Origin: Gemmatimonadota bacterium
Lineage (GTDB): Bacteria > Latescibacterota > UBA2968 > UBA8231
Length of the DNA stretch: 64,000 bases
Direction: 5' to 3'
NCBI GenBank assembly: GCA_009840005.1
Contig: VXOR01000061.1
Span: forward strand, 141,724-205,723
Shown: positions 1 through 9,500 of the stretch, in pieces
How positions within the stretch are numbered: position 1 is the first letter of the stretch
Layout of the letters: every line of letters begins with the position of its first letter
Translations under genes and position numbers: made by a program
Notes under the pieces: generated by a model
The model's database searches: none
Told to the model about the DNA's origin: nothing
Seen by the model: the letters and a program-made list of their open reading frames with translations, nothing else

Positions 1-326
1 TAGGGGCCGGTCGGCTGGGCAAAGCCCCCGTAGAAACCCGTCACCAAGCCCGGCAAAAACCGGTGCATCAGACCGGAAGCGGTCGCTGACACCCCAATTA
101 CCAGCGCGGCGTAAAGCACCGCACGATCCCCCGGGCCGATCCAGCGACGCATTAAGGCAGCGGCCGCCAAAGCCCCTATTGGCACGGCGAGAAAGACCTG
201 CGCCCCCGGCATACTCCCGGCCCCGGCCAAATGCGGGCCGTTGTACAGCAACTCGACGCGCTGGAGCAACCACCCGCTCGCGACCGTGATGCCGATGATG
301 AGCGCGGCTAAGCGCAGCGCGGCCAT
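1..326 (-). CDS. DUF6785-like polytopic membrane protein, N-terminal part only
   Basis: The reverse strand is open from an ATG at 326 to the window edge, so only the first ~108 residues are visible. They hold an N-terminal membrane helix (RLAALIIGITVASGWLL), a second hydrophobic stretch and a third one ending in LPGLVTGFYGG. The order (helix, short loop with a GAGSMPGAQVF segment, helix, then a Tyr-rich FY motif) matches the N-termini of the two full-length DUF6785-like proteins at 22107-24101 and 32422-34356. An in-frame stop lies a short way upstream and no other start codon lies between, which fixes the start. The Shine-Dalgarno is weak. Family assignment is by comparison with the in-window paralogues, so it is inference. 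Confidence 0.55.
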   Translation of the reverse strand, partial: MAALRLAALIIGITVASGWLLQRVELLYNGPHLAGAGSMPGAQVFLAVPIGALAAAALMRRWIGPGDRAVLYAALVIGVSATASGLMHRFLPGLVTGFYGGFAQPTGP

Positions 327-399
327 CTCGTAAATCTTTCTACCATTTCTTGCGTTGTCCCCTAGCTGCCGACCCTTTGAGGCTTTAGATCATCTTATA

Positions 400-430
400 T
401 TGACTTAGAGGCTTGGTATTCTACTATATA
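400..430 (+). promoter_or_regulatory. Possible promoter of the defence-like operon
   Basis: TTGACT at 400-405 and TATATA at 425-430 are separated by 19 bp, in an AT-rich stretch between divergent genes. It would drive the gene starting at 528. The spacer is longer than ideal, so this is a weak call. Confidence 0.3.
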
Positions 431-527
431 GATAGATTAGATAGGAAACCGAGTTTGAACGTCATAAGAGCGGCCTCATATTGGTCGAGTTAAGGATATT
501 CCTCTTCCGAAGAAAGCAAAACACTCC

Positions 528-3500
528 ATGAATCAAAATCAAAACCTCGAGGCACTAATCGAAAATCATGCCAATATCATGGCTAAGCGAATGATAGCAG
601 CCGTTACGAAGGCAAGGTCTGAAGAAGACATTCGCCATGAGTGCAACAAGCTTATTGACGAGTTCATCGAGAAAGCAGGGCTAACTGTCGAAGGTCGCCA
701 TGAATACGGCTTAGCGGGCGGGCATATCGACTCGAAATACGGCGGTGTGGTCATCGAATATAAGAACCCAAAGGGCTCCAGCAAAATTACAGAGGATAAG
801 AACGCGCCGGGTTTCAAGGCCGTCGTTGAGCAACTCAACAAGCGGTTCCGGGACTTTCAGGCAGAAGAGCATGTCGGTATGGATCGTATCCTTGGCGTGG
901 GCTGCGATGGCGACACGATTGTCTTTGTACGGAAACGCGGGACCAAGCTCGACGCCGAGGATCCTCAGCCTGTCACGCCGCATACGGTCCAACGCCTGCT
1001 CAGGGCGATTATCTCGCTAGGCGCACGAGGGCTTTCCTTCACGCCCGAAAACCTAGCTTCCTACTTCGGCTCCGAGGGTCAGAGTGCACAAAAGGGCGTC
1101 CAGCACATTCATGCCCTAATTCACGCAACCGACAATCCCAAGGCTGAGATGTTCTTCAGCCAGTGGCAAATTCTCTTCGGAGAGGTATGCGGCTACGACA
1201 TCCACGGTCAGAACGTCAAAGTGAAAAAACTGGCCGACCATTATGACGTGCCCAACTCTGATCCGGCTGAACTTCTATTCGCCGTTCACACTTACTATGC
1301 CATATTTATGAAGATGCTGGCCGCCGAAATTGTCTCGTCCTTTTCGCCGCTTGGGATCTCAACGCTCAAGAAACTCATTTCCGCGCCTACTTCAGCCAAA
1401 TTACGGGACGAATTGCATAATCTGGAACAGGGTGGCATCTGGTCTCAAATTGGCATCCGCAACTTTCTCGAAGGCGATCTCTTCTCTTGGTATCTCGACG
1501 CTTGGAATGAGGACTGCGCGGATGCCGTCCGCACCATGACGCAAGCACTTGACCAATTCGACCCAACTACCCTGAGCGTTGATCCCGCTGAGTCCCGCGA
1601 CTTGCTTAAGCAACTCTACCAACAACTCTTTCCCAAATCCGTCCGCCACGACCTTGGTGAATACTACACACCCGATTGGCTAGCCGAACTCGTACTCGAC
1701 GAACTCGGCTACGACGGCGACCCAGACAAGCGTTTGCTCGATCCTGCTTGTGGCTCGGGCACTTTTCTCGTCATGGCACTGAATCGCGTCAAAACGTGGT
1801 ACGACGAACACCGCTACGAATGCGGCTTTGGCGAAGACGAACTTTTGCAGAAAATTTTGCGGAACATCATCGGCTTTGACCTCAATCCGCTGGCGGTTAT
1901 GGCGGCTCGCACCAACTACCTGATGGCCATCCGCGAACTATTACGTCATGCGGACAACATCGAATTGCCCGTTTACTTGTGCGATTCAATCATGACGCCC
2001 TCGGAATACGGCGACTTTTTTACTGGAGGCTTGGGTAAGGCGCGGCAACTCAATACTAGCGCCGGTGATTTCAACATCCCTACAGAAGTCACGGAAAACC
2101 GCGACCATATTGGACGTTATGCCGATACGCTTGAGTTTTGCATCCGCAATGGATACTCGCCCACCGAGTTTCTCGACCGATGCAGGGCTGAAGCCCTTCC
2201 AGTGACAGAAGACCTCCTCCACATAGCCCTCTATTCTTGTCTCCAACAGCTCGACGAAGACAACAAAAACGGCATCTGGGCGCGTATTATTAAGAATGCG
2301 TTCGCGCCCCTATTCATCGGTAAAGTGGACTATGTGGCAGGCAACCCGCCTTGGGTGAATTGGGAAAGTCTTCCCAATGGCTATCGAGACGCCATGAAAC
2401 CGCTCTGGCAGGAATACAATCTTTTTACCCTATCGGGAACGGCTGGTCGCTTAGGTGGAGGCAAGAAAGACATTTCCATGCTGTTCACATATATCGCGGT
2501 CGATAACTATCTGAAAAAGGACGGACGTCTTGGTTTTGTCATCACGCAGAGCGTTTTCAAGACACAGGGGGCGGGAGATGGTTTCAGGCAACTTCGCTAT
2601 ACGCAAGCTGAAACTAGCCAATCATGGTATCTGCAACCCCTAATGGTCCACGACCTGAGCGCCATGCAGGTTTTTGAAGGTGCAACGAACCGCACCGCAG
2701 TCTTTGTGTGCGAGAAGAAGCAGCAGCCCTTTCAGTATCCCGTGGAATATACAATATGGAGCGGGGCGTCGCGTATTGCTCAAGATGAGACATTGGTAAA
2801 TGTCCATGCTGATACGACCCAACGCAAAATGGAAGCCGTACCTGTTGTCGCTTCCAAAGGCTCATCTCCTTGGCTCACTGCGCCAAAGCAGGTACTTCCC
2901 GGCATCCAAAAAGTGATCGGAGTGAGCGATTACAAGGCTTACGAAGGTGTAAACACAGGTGGCCTGAACGGATGTTTCTGGATTAGAATTCTAAAAGAAC
3001 AGCCAAATGGAGAACTGCTGATCGAAAACCTGCACGACACCGGCAAAATTAAGGTCAAGCATGTGCGAGTTGTCATAGAGTCGGACTTAGTCTATCCACT
3101 ACTGCGAGGACGAGATGTTAGTCGCTGGTATGCCGAACCTTCGGCTCACATTATTTTGGCCCAAGATTTCCAGAGAAGGAAAGGCATTCCCGAATCTGAA
3201 ATGAAGCAGCATTGGCCGAAGACCTACGAGTACCTGAAGCAATTTGAAGGCAATCCCAAGATATCCGAACGTGGTACGTTACGGGGGAGGGCTACAAAAG
3301 CTGTGCGCGGCCCTATTAAGAATGGTGCCCCTTTCTATTCTATGTTTGGGGTTGGGCCTTACACAATGGCGGAATGGAAAGTTCTGTGGCCAGAAGTGGG
3401 GCACTCCGTCCGCGCAAGTGTGTCCGGTCCCTCAACAGTCGAGAAGGTAAAACCCTCTTTGCCCGATCATACAATCGTGGCTGTTTCTTGCAGTAGCGAA

Positions 3501-3797
3501 AGTGAGGCATATTTCATCGCCGGAATGCTCAATTCCTCACCTGCCTATGTAGCCGTTGCAGCCTATATTGTTTTACATCCATCTCCGCATGTTATGAAGA
3601 ATATAGCCGTTCCTCAGTTCAAAAAGGCAGATAGCGACCATACACGGTTAGCTAAACTCTCACGCCAATGCCATATTGCAGCAAACGAGGAACAGCTTGC
3701 TGCATTAGAGGCTGATATTGACGAGGTAGCGGCCAAAATTTGGGGTATCACTAAAACCGAACTAAAAGCAGTCCAGAAAGCTCTGTCAGACCTTTAA
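528..3797 (+). CDS. Type IIG-like restriction-modification protein (nuclease + N6-adenine methyltransferase)
   Basis: The 1089-residue protein joins a nuclease-like N-terminus to a DNA methyltransferase. Near the N-terminus D68 and E77-x-K79 form a PD-(D/E)XK signature. A helical linker follows, then methyltransferase motif I (DPACGSGTF, about residue 405) and motif IV (NPPW, about residue 607) of the gamma-type N6-adenine class. The last ~300 residues resemble the TaqI/Eco57I-type target recognition region. Known Eco57I-like single-chain enzymes have this architecture and length. The gene is followed 22 bp later by a TIR-like gene and then a winged-helix gene on the same strand, in a stretch more AT-rich than its surroundings, which suggests an acquired defence cassette. 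The start has only a poor ribosome site. Recognition sequence and actual cleavage activity cannot be read from sequence. Confidence 0.85.
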   Translation: MNQNQNLEALIENHANIMAKRMIAAVTKARSEEDIRHECNKLIDEFIEKAGLTVEGRHEYGLAGGHIDSKYGGVVIEYKNPKGSSKITEDKNAPGFKAVVEQLNKRFRDFQAEEHVGMDRILGVGCDGDTIVFVRKRGTKLDAEDPQPVTPHTVQRLLRAIISLGARGLSFTPENLASYFGSEGQSAQKGVQHIHALIHATDNPKAEMFFSQWQILFGEVCGYDIHGQNVKVKKLADHYDVPNSDPAELLFAVHTYYAIFMKMLAAEIVSSFSPLGISTLKKLISAPTSAKLRDELHNLEQGGIWSQIGIRNFLEGDLFSWYLDAWNEDCADAVRTMTQALDQFDPTTLSVDPAESRDLLKQLYQQLFPKSVRHDLGEYYTPDWLAELVLDELGYDGDPDKRLLDPACGSGTFLVMALNRVKTWYDEHRYECGFGEDELLQKILRNIIGFDLNPLAVMAARTNYLMAIRELLRHADNIELPVYLCDSIMTPSEYGDFFTGGLGKARQLNTSAGDFNIPTEVTENRDHIGRYADTLEFCIRNGYSPTEFLDRCRAEALPVTEDLLHIALYSCLQQLDEDNKNGIWARIIKNAFAPLFIGKVDYVAGNPPWVNWESLPNGYRDAMKPLWQEYNLFTLSGTAGRLGGGKKDISMLFTYIAVDNYLKKDGRLGFVITQSVFKTQGAGDGFRQLRYTQAETSQSWYLQPLMVHDLSAMQVFEGATNRTAVFVCEKKQQPFQYPVEYTIWSGASRIAQDETLVNVHADTTQRKMEAVPVVASKGSSPWLTAPKQVLPGIQKVIGVSDYKAYEGVNTGGLNGCFWIRILKEQPNGELLIENLHDTGKIKVKHVRVVIESDLVYPLLRGRDVSRWYAEPSAHIILAQDFQRRKGIPESEMKQHWPKTYEYLKQFEGNPKISERGTLRGRATKAVRGPIKNGAPFYSMFGVGPYTMAEWKVLWPEVGHSVRASVSGPSTVEKVKPSLPDHTIVAVSCSSESEAYFIAGMLNSSPAYVAVAAYIVLHPSPHVMKNIAVPQFKKADSDHTRLAKLSRQCHIAANEEQLAALEADIDEVAAKIWGITKTELKAVQKALSDL

Positions 3798-3819
3798 CCT
3801 TATTCTTAGAGGAGGACTC

Positions 3820-4413
3820 ATGAATAATGAGATTAACGATCCAATATTGCCTGAGCCAAAGACAGAAGCTGCCAAGCAAGCACGGAAGAACTTTGAGCGA
3901 CAGTTGAAAGAACAAGAGAGACAAGAACAACAAATTGCTTTTAGCATTTTAATCTGGGGCATGTCCCCTGAAAAGAATGATCCCATTGTCAAAAAACGGA
4001 AAGACATAGGGACACAACTTCTCGAAGATGGCCACAATGCCATGTTTAGCGAAGACCTAACGAATCTGAGCAACGACCGTGATCGTTCAGAAAAGAGCAA
4101 CGAATTTGCTCAAGCGAATGCTGCTGACTTGGTCATTATTCTTATTGAGGATTCGCCCAGTGCACTCGCCGAAGCATGTGATTTCTGCAACCATCCAGAC
4201 TTAGCTCCTAAAATATACGTTATGGCTCCAAATTCGTACAAGACGGGCTACGCCGGCCAAGGTGCTTTACAAGAATTGGATGAAGGATATGGTGGTGTGT
4301 ACTGGTACCAAGAAGGTGAAGTCGAAGCCTGCCATCTTCTGACACAAGCCAGCAAGCGTGTAAAAGCGCGACGTAGCATGGCTTATCGCCACAAAACAAG
4401 GGAGTCCAACTGA
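3820..4413 (+). CDS. TIR/deoxyribosyltransferase-like Rossmann protein, putative defence effector
   Basis: A 197-residue soluble protein. After a charged N-terminal helix (about 1-40) it reads as alternating strands and helices: FSILIWGMSP, a helix, GHNAMFSEDL, then ADLVIILIEDSPSALAEACDF. The last block, a hydrophobic strand followed by D-S-P-x-A-x-A-E, is the arrangement seen in nucleoside 2-deoxyribosyltransferase, SLOG and TIR-like folds, where the Glu is catalytic. I see no transmembrane segment. A good AGAGGAGG-like ribosome site precedes the ATG. The stop codon overlaps the next start (TGATG), so the two proteins are probably made together. By position beside a restriction-modification protein I infer a nucleotide-degrading or signalling role in anti-phage defence; the family is not firmly recognised. 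Confidence 0.55.
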   Translation: MNNEINDPILPEPKTEAAKQARKNFERQLKEQERQEQQIAFSILIWGMSPEKNDPIVKKRKDIGTQLLEDGHNAMFSEDLTNLSNDRDRSEKSNEFAQANAADLVIILIEDSPSALAEACDFCNHPDLAPKIYVMAPNSYKTGYAGQGALQELDEGYGGVYWYQEGEVEACHLLTQASKRVKARRSMAYRHKTRESN

Positions 4414-5489
4414 TGACTAGCACGAGAAAGATGGATTGGGAGGCAGCCGAGGCGATGCAGGATAAGGAAACGATGTTCCTCTTGTATGCCGTATCGGAAG
4501 GTCTCTGCCAGCATATCAACGACTTCTCCAAGCATTTCGAGGAATCGGTTGAAGAAGAGGTGCAAACCCTTGTTTCGGCTGGCTTCATAGAGGAGTCCGG
4601 TGGACACCTAAGCATTACGGAAAAAGGACGTTTCGTATTAGGCGATCTGGCTAACGCTACAGTACCTAAAGAAGAGAGCATGGGGAAAGAGGATAAGAAT
4701 AACATTGAATTTTCTTCAATTCCTATCACTAAATCTTTGCGGGAAGCAATCAGAGGTGCCGCCGAGTTGAGCGAGAAGAGTGAAGAAGATTTTATTCATC
4801 AGACACTTGCTTTTATAGTTGGGCGTATAATTCAAAATAAAATCGAAGTTGTCAATTTACGTGGTGAGAGTGTTGAAGAAGATTTTGAACTTTTGAAGTA
4901 CCGTTATGCTATGCAAAAGGAAGGAAAGAAGGTTCGTCTTAGTGTGAAAGAAGGCAACCCAGATAATCTTGATATTTGTCTCGAAGCGATGTCCAAAATG
5001 AAAGAGTGGTTGAAAGATAAAGAGGCCATAGATGTTCCTGTCTATGACCCATTTGAGTTGCTTTGGAAGAATATCAAACATGAAGCAGAGTGGAAGATGC
5101 TGAGATGGGAAAAATTATCGGAATTAAAAGATAAAAAAATTACATCTGATGAGCGTGAGAAGTTTTTGAATGAGGAAGAGCGAAAATACAGAGAGGAAAG
5201 AGGCTATCTGCAATCAGAAGTTCCTTTTGAATTTGTTCCCGGAGTTCAAGCAAGTGCTCTTATTCCCGAAATCTTGTCTGAGTCCGAACAGCTTTTGCAG
5301 CTAGCGGAAACCATTGAGACAGGTAATTTTTCTTTATGGGATGCTCTTCTCTATTTTTTTCTTTTGAGAGAGGGAAAAAGAACAGTGATAAAGTGGGTGG
5401 GGAAGAAGCGCGCTAAGAAAATTTTAGGTATAGCTAAAACCCGTATCAGGAAAGCTCTTGACGAGAAGATAGACAAGATAGAAAAATAA
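4413..5489 (+). CDS. Winged-helix N-terminal protein of unknown function, third gene of defence-like operon
   Basis: A 358-residue, lysine/glutamate-rich protein. Residues about 10-75 look like a winged helix (helices, then VSAGFIEESGGHLSITEKGRF, the typical wing hairpin ending). The middle (about 95-260) is largely helical and charged, with a small alpha/beta patch around FELLKYRYAMQKEGKKVRL. A short hydrophobic helix (FSLWDALLYFFLL) occurs near residue 300, followed by a basic helical tail. I do not recognise a family beyond the N-terminal fold. It overlaps the preceding stop by four bases (TGATG) and so is translationally coupled to the TIR-like gene. A regulator, sensor or target-binding subunit for that partner is plausible but unproven. 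AT-rich composition supports recent transfer. Confidence 0.6.
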   Translation: MTSTRKMDWEAAEAMQDKETMFLLYAVSEGLCQHINDFSKHFEESVEEEVQTLVSAGFIEESGGHLSITEKGRFVLGDLANATVPKEESMGKEDKNNIEFSSIPITKSLREAIRGAAELSEKSEEDFIHQTLAFIVGRIIQNKIEVVNLRGESVEEDFELLKYRYAMQKEGKKVRLSVKEGNPDNLDICLEAMSKMKEWLKDKEAIDVPVYDPFELLWKNIKHEAEWKMLRWEKLSELKDKKITSDEREKFLNEEERKYREERGYLQSEVPFEFVPGVQASALIPEILSESEQLLQLAETIETGNFSLWDALLYFFLLREGKRTVIKWVGKKRAKKILGIAKTRIRKALDEKIDKIEK

Positions 5490-5693
5490 CCCATGAAAAC
5501 GATACCAAGACGATACCTAAATCGACTTCCGAACGGCCAGCCACGCACAAGAACAGGCCACAAGCCCGCACCTTGTCCACCTTGGTCTGCCTAGCTTATC
5601 TTGCCGCGCCAACAACAAGCCTTGGCCTTGCTGGCTGATGCTAACGAAGGTGAATTCGCAGGACGCAAAATATCCCAACAATAGGAGAATCCC

Positions 5694-6527
5694 ATGAGCG
5701 TGAAATCCGTTTATATGATGACCGATTTGGAAGGCGTGGCCGGCGTCGATGATTGGGACCCGAGGCACCGGGACGATGCGACAACGGCAAAAGGCGTGTA
5801 CGACCGCGCCGAGATGCAGCGCTTGTTGACCGGCGAAGTCAACGCCGCGGCCGAAGGCTTATTTGCAGCAGGTGTCGAAGAAGTCATCATCAATGACGCG
5901 CATGGAGCGGGGCGCACGATTTTGTCCGAGGAATTGATCTCAGGCGTAAAACTGGTCCACGGTGTCAAGCGGCCGTGCTGGTTGCCGGGCTTATCGCCCA
6001 GATTTGACGCCTTGATCCAAGTGGGCATGCACGCAATGACCGGCACGCCCAACGGCTGCCTCGCCCATTCGATGAGCCAAAATATGGTCTATCGCGTCAA
6101 TGGTGCCGAAGTCGGCGAGATGGAAATGGCGGCGTATTTGTGTGGTCATCTAAGCATTCCCTGGGTCTTTACCGCGGGTGATCTGCACGCCTGCACCGAA
6201 TCCGAGCGCTGGGTCCACGACATTGTCACAGCGCCTGTAAAAGAAGGGCTGGGAGAATTATGTGCCCTGCACATGGCACCAACAGACGCGCGTGCCCTGA
6301 TTAAGACGCGCGTGCAAGAAGCCATCGCGGTCGCCAAAAACATCGAACCGCTCATTGCAAAACGTCCGGTGGTGGTGGAAGTAACGCACCCCGACCCCAA
6401 GCGTCTTTCCGTACCAGAAGGGGTTGAGCGCGTAGATGACGTTACGATTCGGTGCCAAGGCGACTCCTTCTGGCAGGTGTTTCATCACCTCGTTTATGGC
6501 AAGCCCGATTTTCCAGTCCCCGCGTAA
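5694..6527 (+). CDS. M55 family D-aminopeptidase (DppA-like)
   Basis: The 277-residue protein carries the whole zinc-site set of the M55/DppA family: D11 and E13 in TDLEGVAG, H70 in NDAHG, H113 in GMHAM and E142 in NGAEVGE. Spacing is close to that of Bacillus DppA (D8, E10, H60, H104, E133). Family members are decameric cytoplasmic peptidases releasing N-terminal D-amino acids, used in peptidoglycan or D-peptide turnover. The ATG has a clean AGGAG site eight bases upstream. Its stop is only three bases from the stop of the convergent M28/FtsX gene, so no separate terminator fits between them. No signal peptide. Confidence 0.93.
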   Translation: MSVKSVYMMTDLEGVAGVDDWDPRHRDDATTAKGVYDRAEMQRLLTGEVNAAAEGLFAAGVEEVIINDAHGAGRTILSEELISGVKLVHGVKRPCWLPGLSPRFDALIQVGMHAMTGTPNGCLAHSMSQNMVYRVNGAEVGEMEMAAYLCGHLSIPWVFTAGDLHACTESERWVHDIVTAPVKEGLGELCALHMAPTDARALIKTRVQEAIAVAKNIEPLIAKRPVVVEVTHPDPKRLSVPEGVERVDDVTIRCQGDSFWQVFHHLVYGKPDFPVPA

Positions 6528-6530
6528 CGT

Positions 6531-9500
6531 TCATCCCCGCTCCCACTGCGGCAACTGCTCGGCGTAGTAGCGACGACTATCCGCGTCCAAGGTGCGCCAG
6601 ATCAAAAACTGCTTGCGCACATCGTCCAAAAAGGTGCGCACCACGCGCTGCCACGTCGCCAGATCGCCAGCCGCCAACGTCAAGTCAACGTGAATGTCGC
6701 AATAGTTTGAATCCGGCCCCGGCTCTATCTCCATCGCGGTCTCTTGCACCACGCCTTGGTCAAACGGCGCCAACCACACCCGCGCCGCCACCCGCACCTG
6801 CTCCCCCACCTGCTCCACCTGTAGGGCTTCGACGTAAAATCCCGCCCCGATCGACTGCTCCTGATTGGCCGCCCACGATTCCGCTTGAAACGCCGCCATA
6901 CCCAGCGCTTCGCGCCGCGCCAGCGAGAAGGGCAGTTGCACGCGCAAATGCTCGCCCTTGACGACCGGCAACTTCCACCGCCGTTCAATCCCCGGCGTGC
7001 AGATCCGCCCGGCCATGCGCGCCGGATAGAGCGCCGACGCCACCACCAACAGTGCAATCGCGCCAACGGTGATCACCGCCCCTAGCGACGAGTAATTCAG
7101 CTCCAAGCCGGGCAAAAATCCCCCTTGGGCCAAAAGCTGCGCCGCACCTTGCCCTAGCAAATATCCCGCGACCGTGCCGACCACGCCCAACGCCACCGCT
7201 TCTGCCATAAACAACCCGCTAACGTGTCCAGGAGCTAAGCCGACCGCGTTAAAGGTGCCGATTTCCTGCGTCCGCTCGTACACCGCCCCGAGCATGGTGT
7301 TGAACACGATCAACCCGGCGATCAGCAGCGGCACGATCAGCGACCCCCATCCCGACACCGACGCTACCCCAACCGAATTGACGAGCAAGCGCTGCCCTCC
7401 AAGACCGGCGAACAGGTTCAAGTCCAAGGTCTCCGCCAGCTCTACCACAGCCCTGCGCGTTGCCTCCGTGCCTTCATCCAACCGGATCCCCACCGACGCC
7501 AGCCGCACCCCTTCCCACCGTATCAGCGCGGCAAACGGCAAGACCGGCGTCGCCGACGCGGGCAAATGGGCAAACGGCCGCAACTTCCCTCCCTGCTCAC
7601 GTCCCACTTCCGCTTCCGAAGGCTGTTGCGCCTCTGGATCCAACGGCGTCAACGGCTCGCCGTTCAAATCGAGCCGGTCCAGCGCATCATCCGCGAGCAA
7701 CCCAACCACCCGAAACACCTCCCCAAAAACCCGCACCCGCTCCCGCTCCAATCCCTCGGCCCTGACGCCCAAAGAATCCGCTAACCCCACCGGCAACAGA
7801 CAGGCGTCCTCTTCCCCGGGCCGCAGCCACCGCCCAGCCACCACCTCTGGCCCGAGCAAATTCTCTTCCTGCGCCGCTAGCCCAACAAATCCCCAGACCC
7901 CAACCGCCCGCTCCTCCGCGTCATCCCTTCGGCTGAGCGACTCGACGACTCGACTGAGCTCGCCGAAGTCTGAGCTCGCCGAAGTCTCAGGTCGAAGCCG
8001 CTCGACTCGGTAGGACGACGCCAGCGATCTCACCGACATCCACGCACGCGGCGCGACCTGATCGTCGCCAAACCAATCGCGCAACAGATCGTAGCCTTCC
8101 ATCTCCATAGTCTGCCAGCCCGGCATCCGCACCAACGCGCCCTCGTACGCCGCGTCCGCACCAATCGGAATCCAATTCGTGTGCAGCGCAGCGCGGACCG
8201 AGGTGAAGGACAGCACGGAAAAGGTCAACAGCACCAGCGTCGCGCAGGTCAGCCCCGTGCGCCACGGTCGCCGCCGCAAATGCGCCAACCCCACGGCGAC
8301 CGACGTCAGCACCGCGCCCGACCGCTGCACCGCAATCTGCCCGCGCCGATTGCTCAGTTCCTGCAACTCCCGATTCAACCGCGACATCCCCAGAAACGTG
8401 ACCAAAATCCCCAACGCCAAGATGACGAAGCCGAGTAAGATGATCGCCGGCGAAATCGACAACTCAAAGGCCGGATGCACATAGCGCAGGGCGACAAAGC
8501 CCACTAAGAAGAGCGCGAAATACCCAAATACCTGCCGCCGCAAATCGGCAAACCCAAACGCCAACCGCTCGGCAAAGTGGGCAAAGGGAATCAGCACGGC
8601 CAACAAAAAGAGCGCACCCTGCACCACCCCCGCTTGCGTCCGCTCCACATCCCGATAGGCCGCCGCGGCCAAGGCCCAAGCGCGGCGCGCCCGATCTAAA
8701 AAATCTTGGTGCCGGTGCTCGGCGTGCGCCACTTCTGCTTCTTTGAGCAACCCGGCCGACCGCTCGTGAAAAGCCGCTAGCCGCCCATTGCGCACGCCGT
8801 GTCGCTCCAGCCGGTCAATCCGCTCGCCATTGAGCACGTGCATATCAGCAGCCACCCGATACACCGTCTCCACGATGCGCCCCTTCCCATCGACCGCATA
8901 GCCCACCCCACTCGGCTCATCCTCCGTCCCATTGAGCAACAGCAGGCGTCGCCCCAACCCATAGCGGCCCGTCGCCATCACGGCCTTGAATCGCTCACTA
9001 GGCTGAGTAAAAATCACGCCGACCGGCTCCGTCCACGACCCCACTCGATTCACATAGCTAAATAGCTCCATTTCTGGAGCCGTCAGCGGCAGGCAGGCCC
9101 CGTACACCACCGGCTCGGCTTCCAACACCGCGTCAATGGCTTGCACCCGCTCCAAGGTCAACAAATTGCGCGGATCAAAAATCCCAAACAGCGTCGTCCC
9201 CCGCAGCGGTGCAGTGACAATTTGCACCTCGTCCTCGGCGCTATCCATCGTCACTGTCAGCGCACGCCCCGGCAACTTGCGCTCCCCATTGATCCCCCAG
9301 TCCGGCGCATCCGTCACCGCCCCAGTCTCCGCATCGAGCCGATACGCTTCCAGCCGCACCGGCTTCGTGTAGATAATGCCAGACTCAACTCCGGGAATGG
9401 CAAACCGCCCCGAGTCATCCGCAGCCGCCCAAAAATCAGGCCGCACCCCAGCCAACGTCGGATGGCGCAGCCGCAGCCGCACCAACGCCCCAACCGTGGG

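Noticed and set aside
6452..8484. Long plus-strand frames opposite the M28/FtsX gene
   Set aside because: Low-complexity Arg/Pro/Ala composition, shadow frames of a GC-rich gene on the other strand; no start signals.
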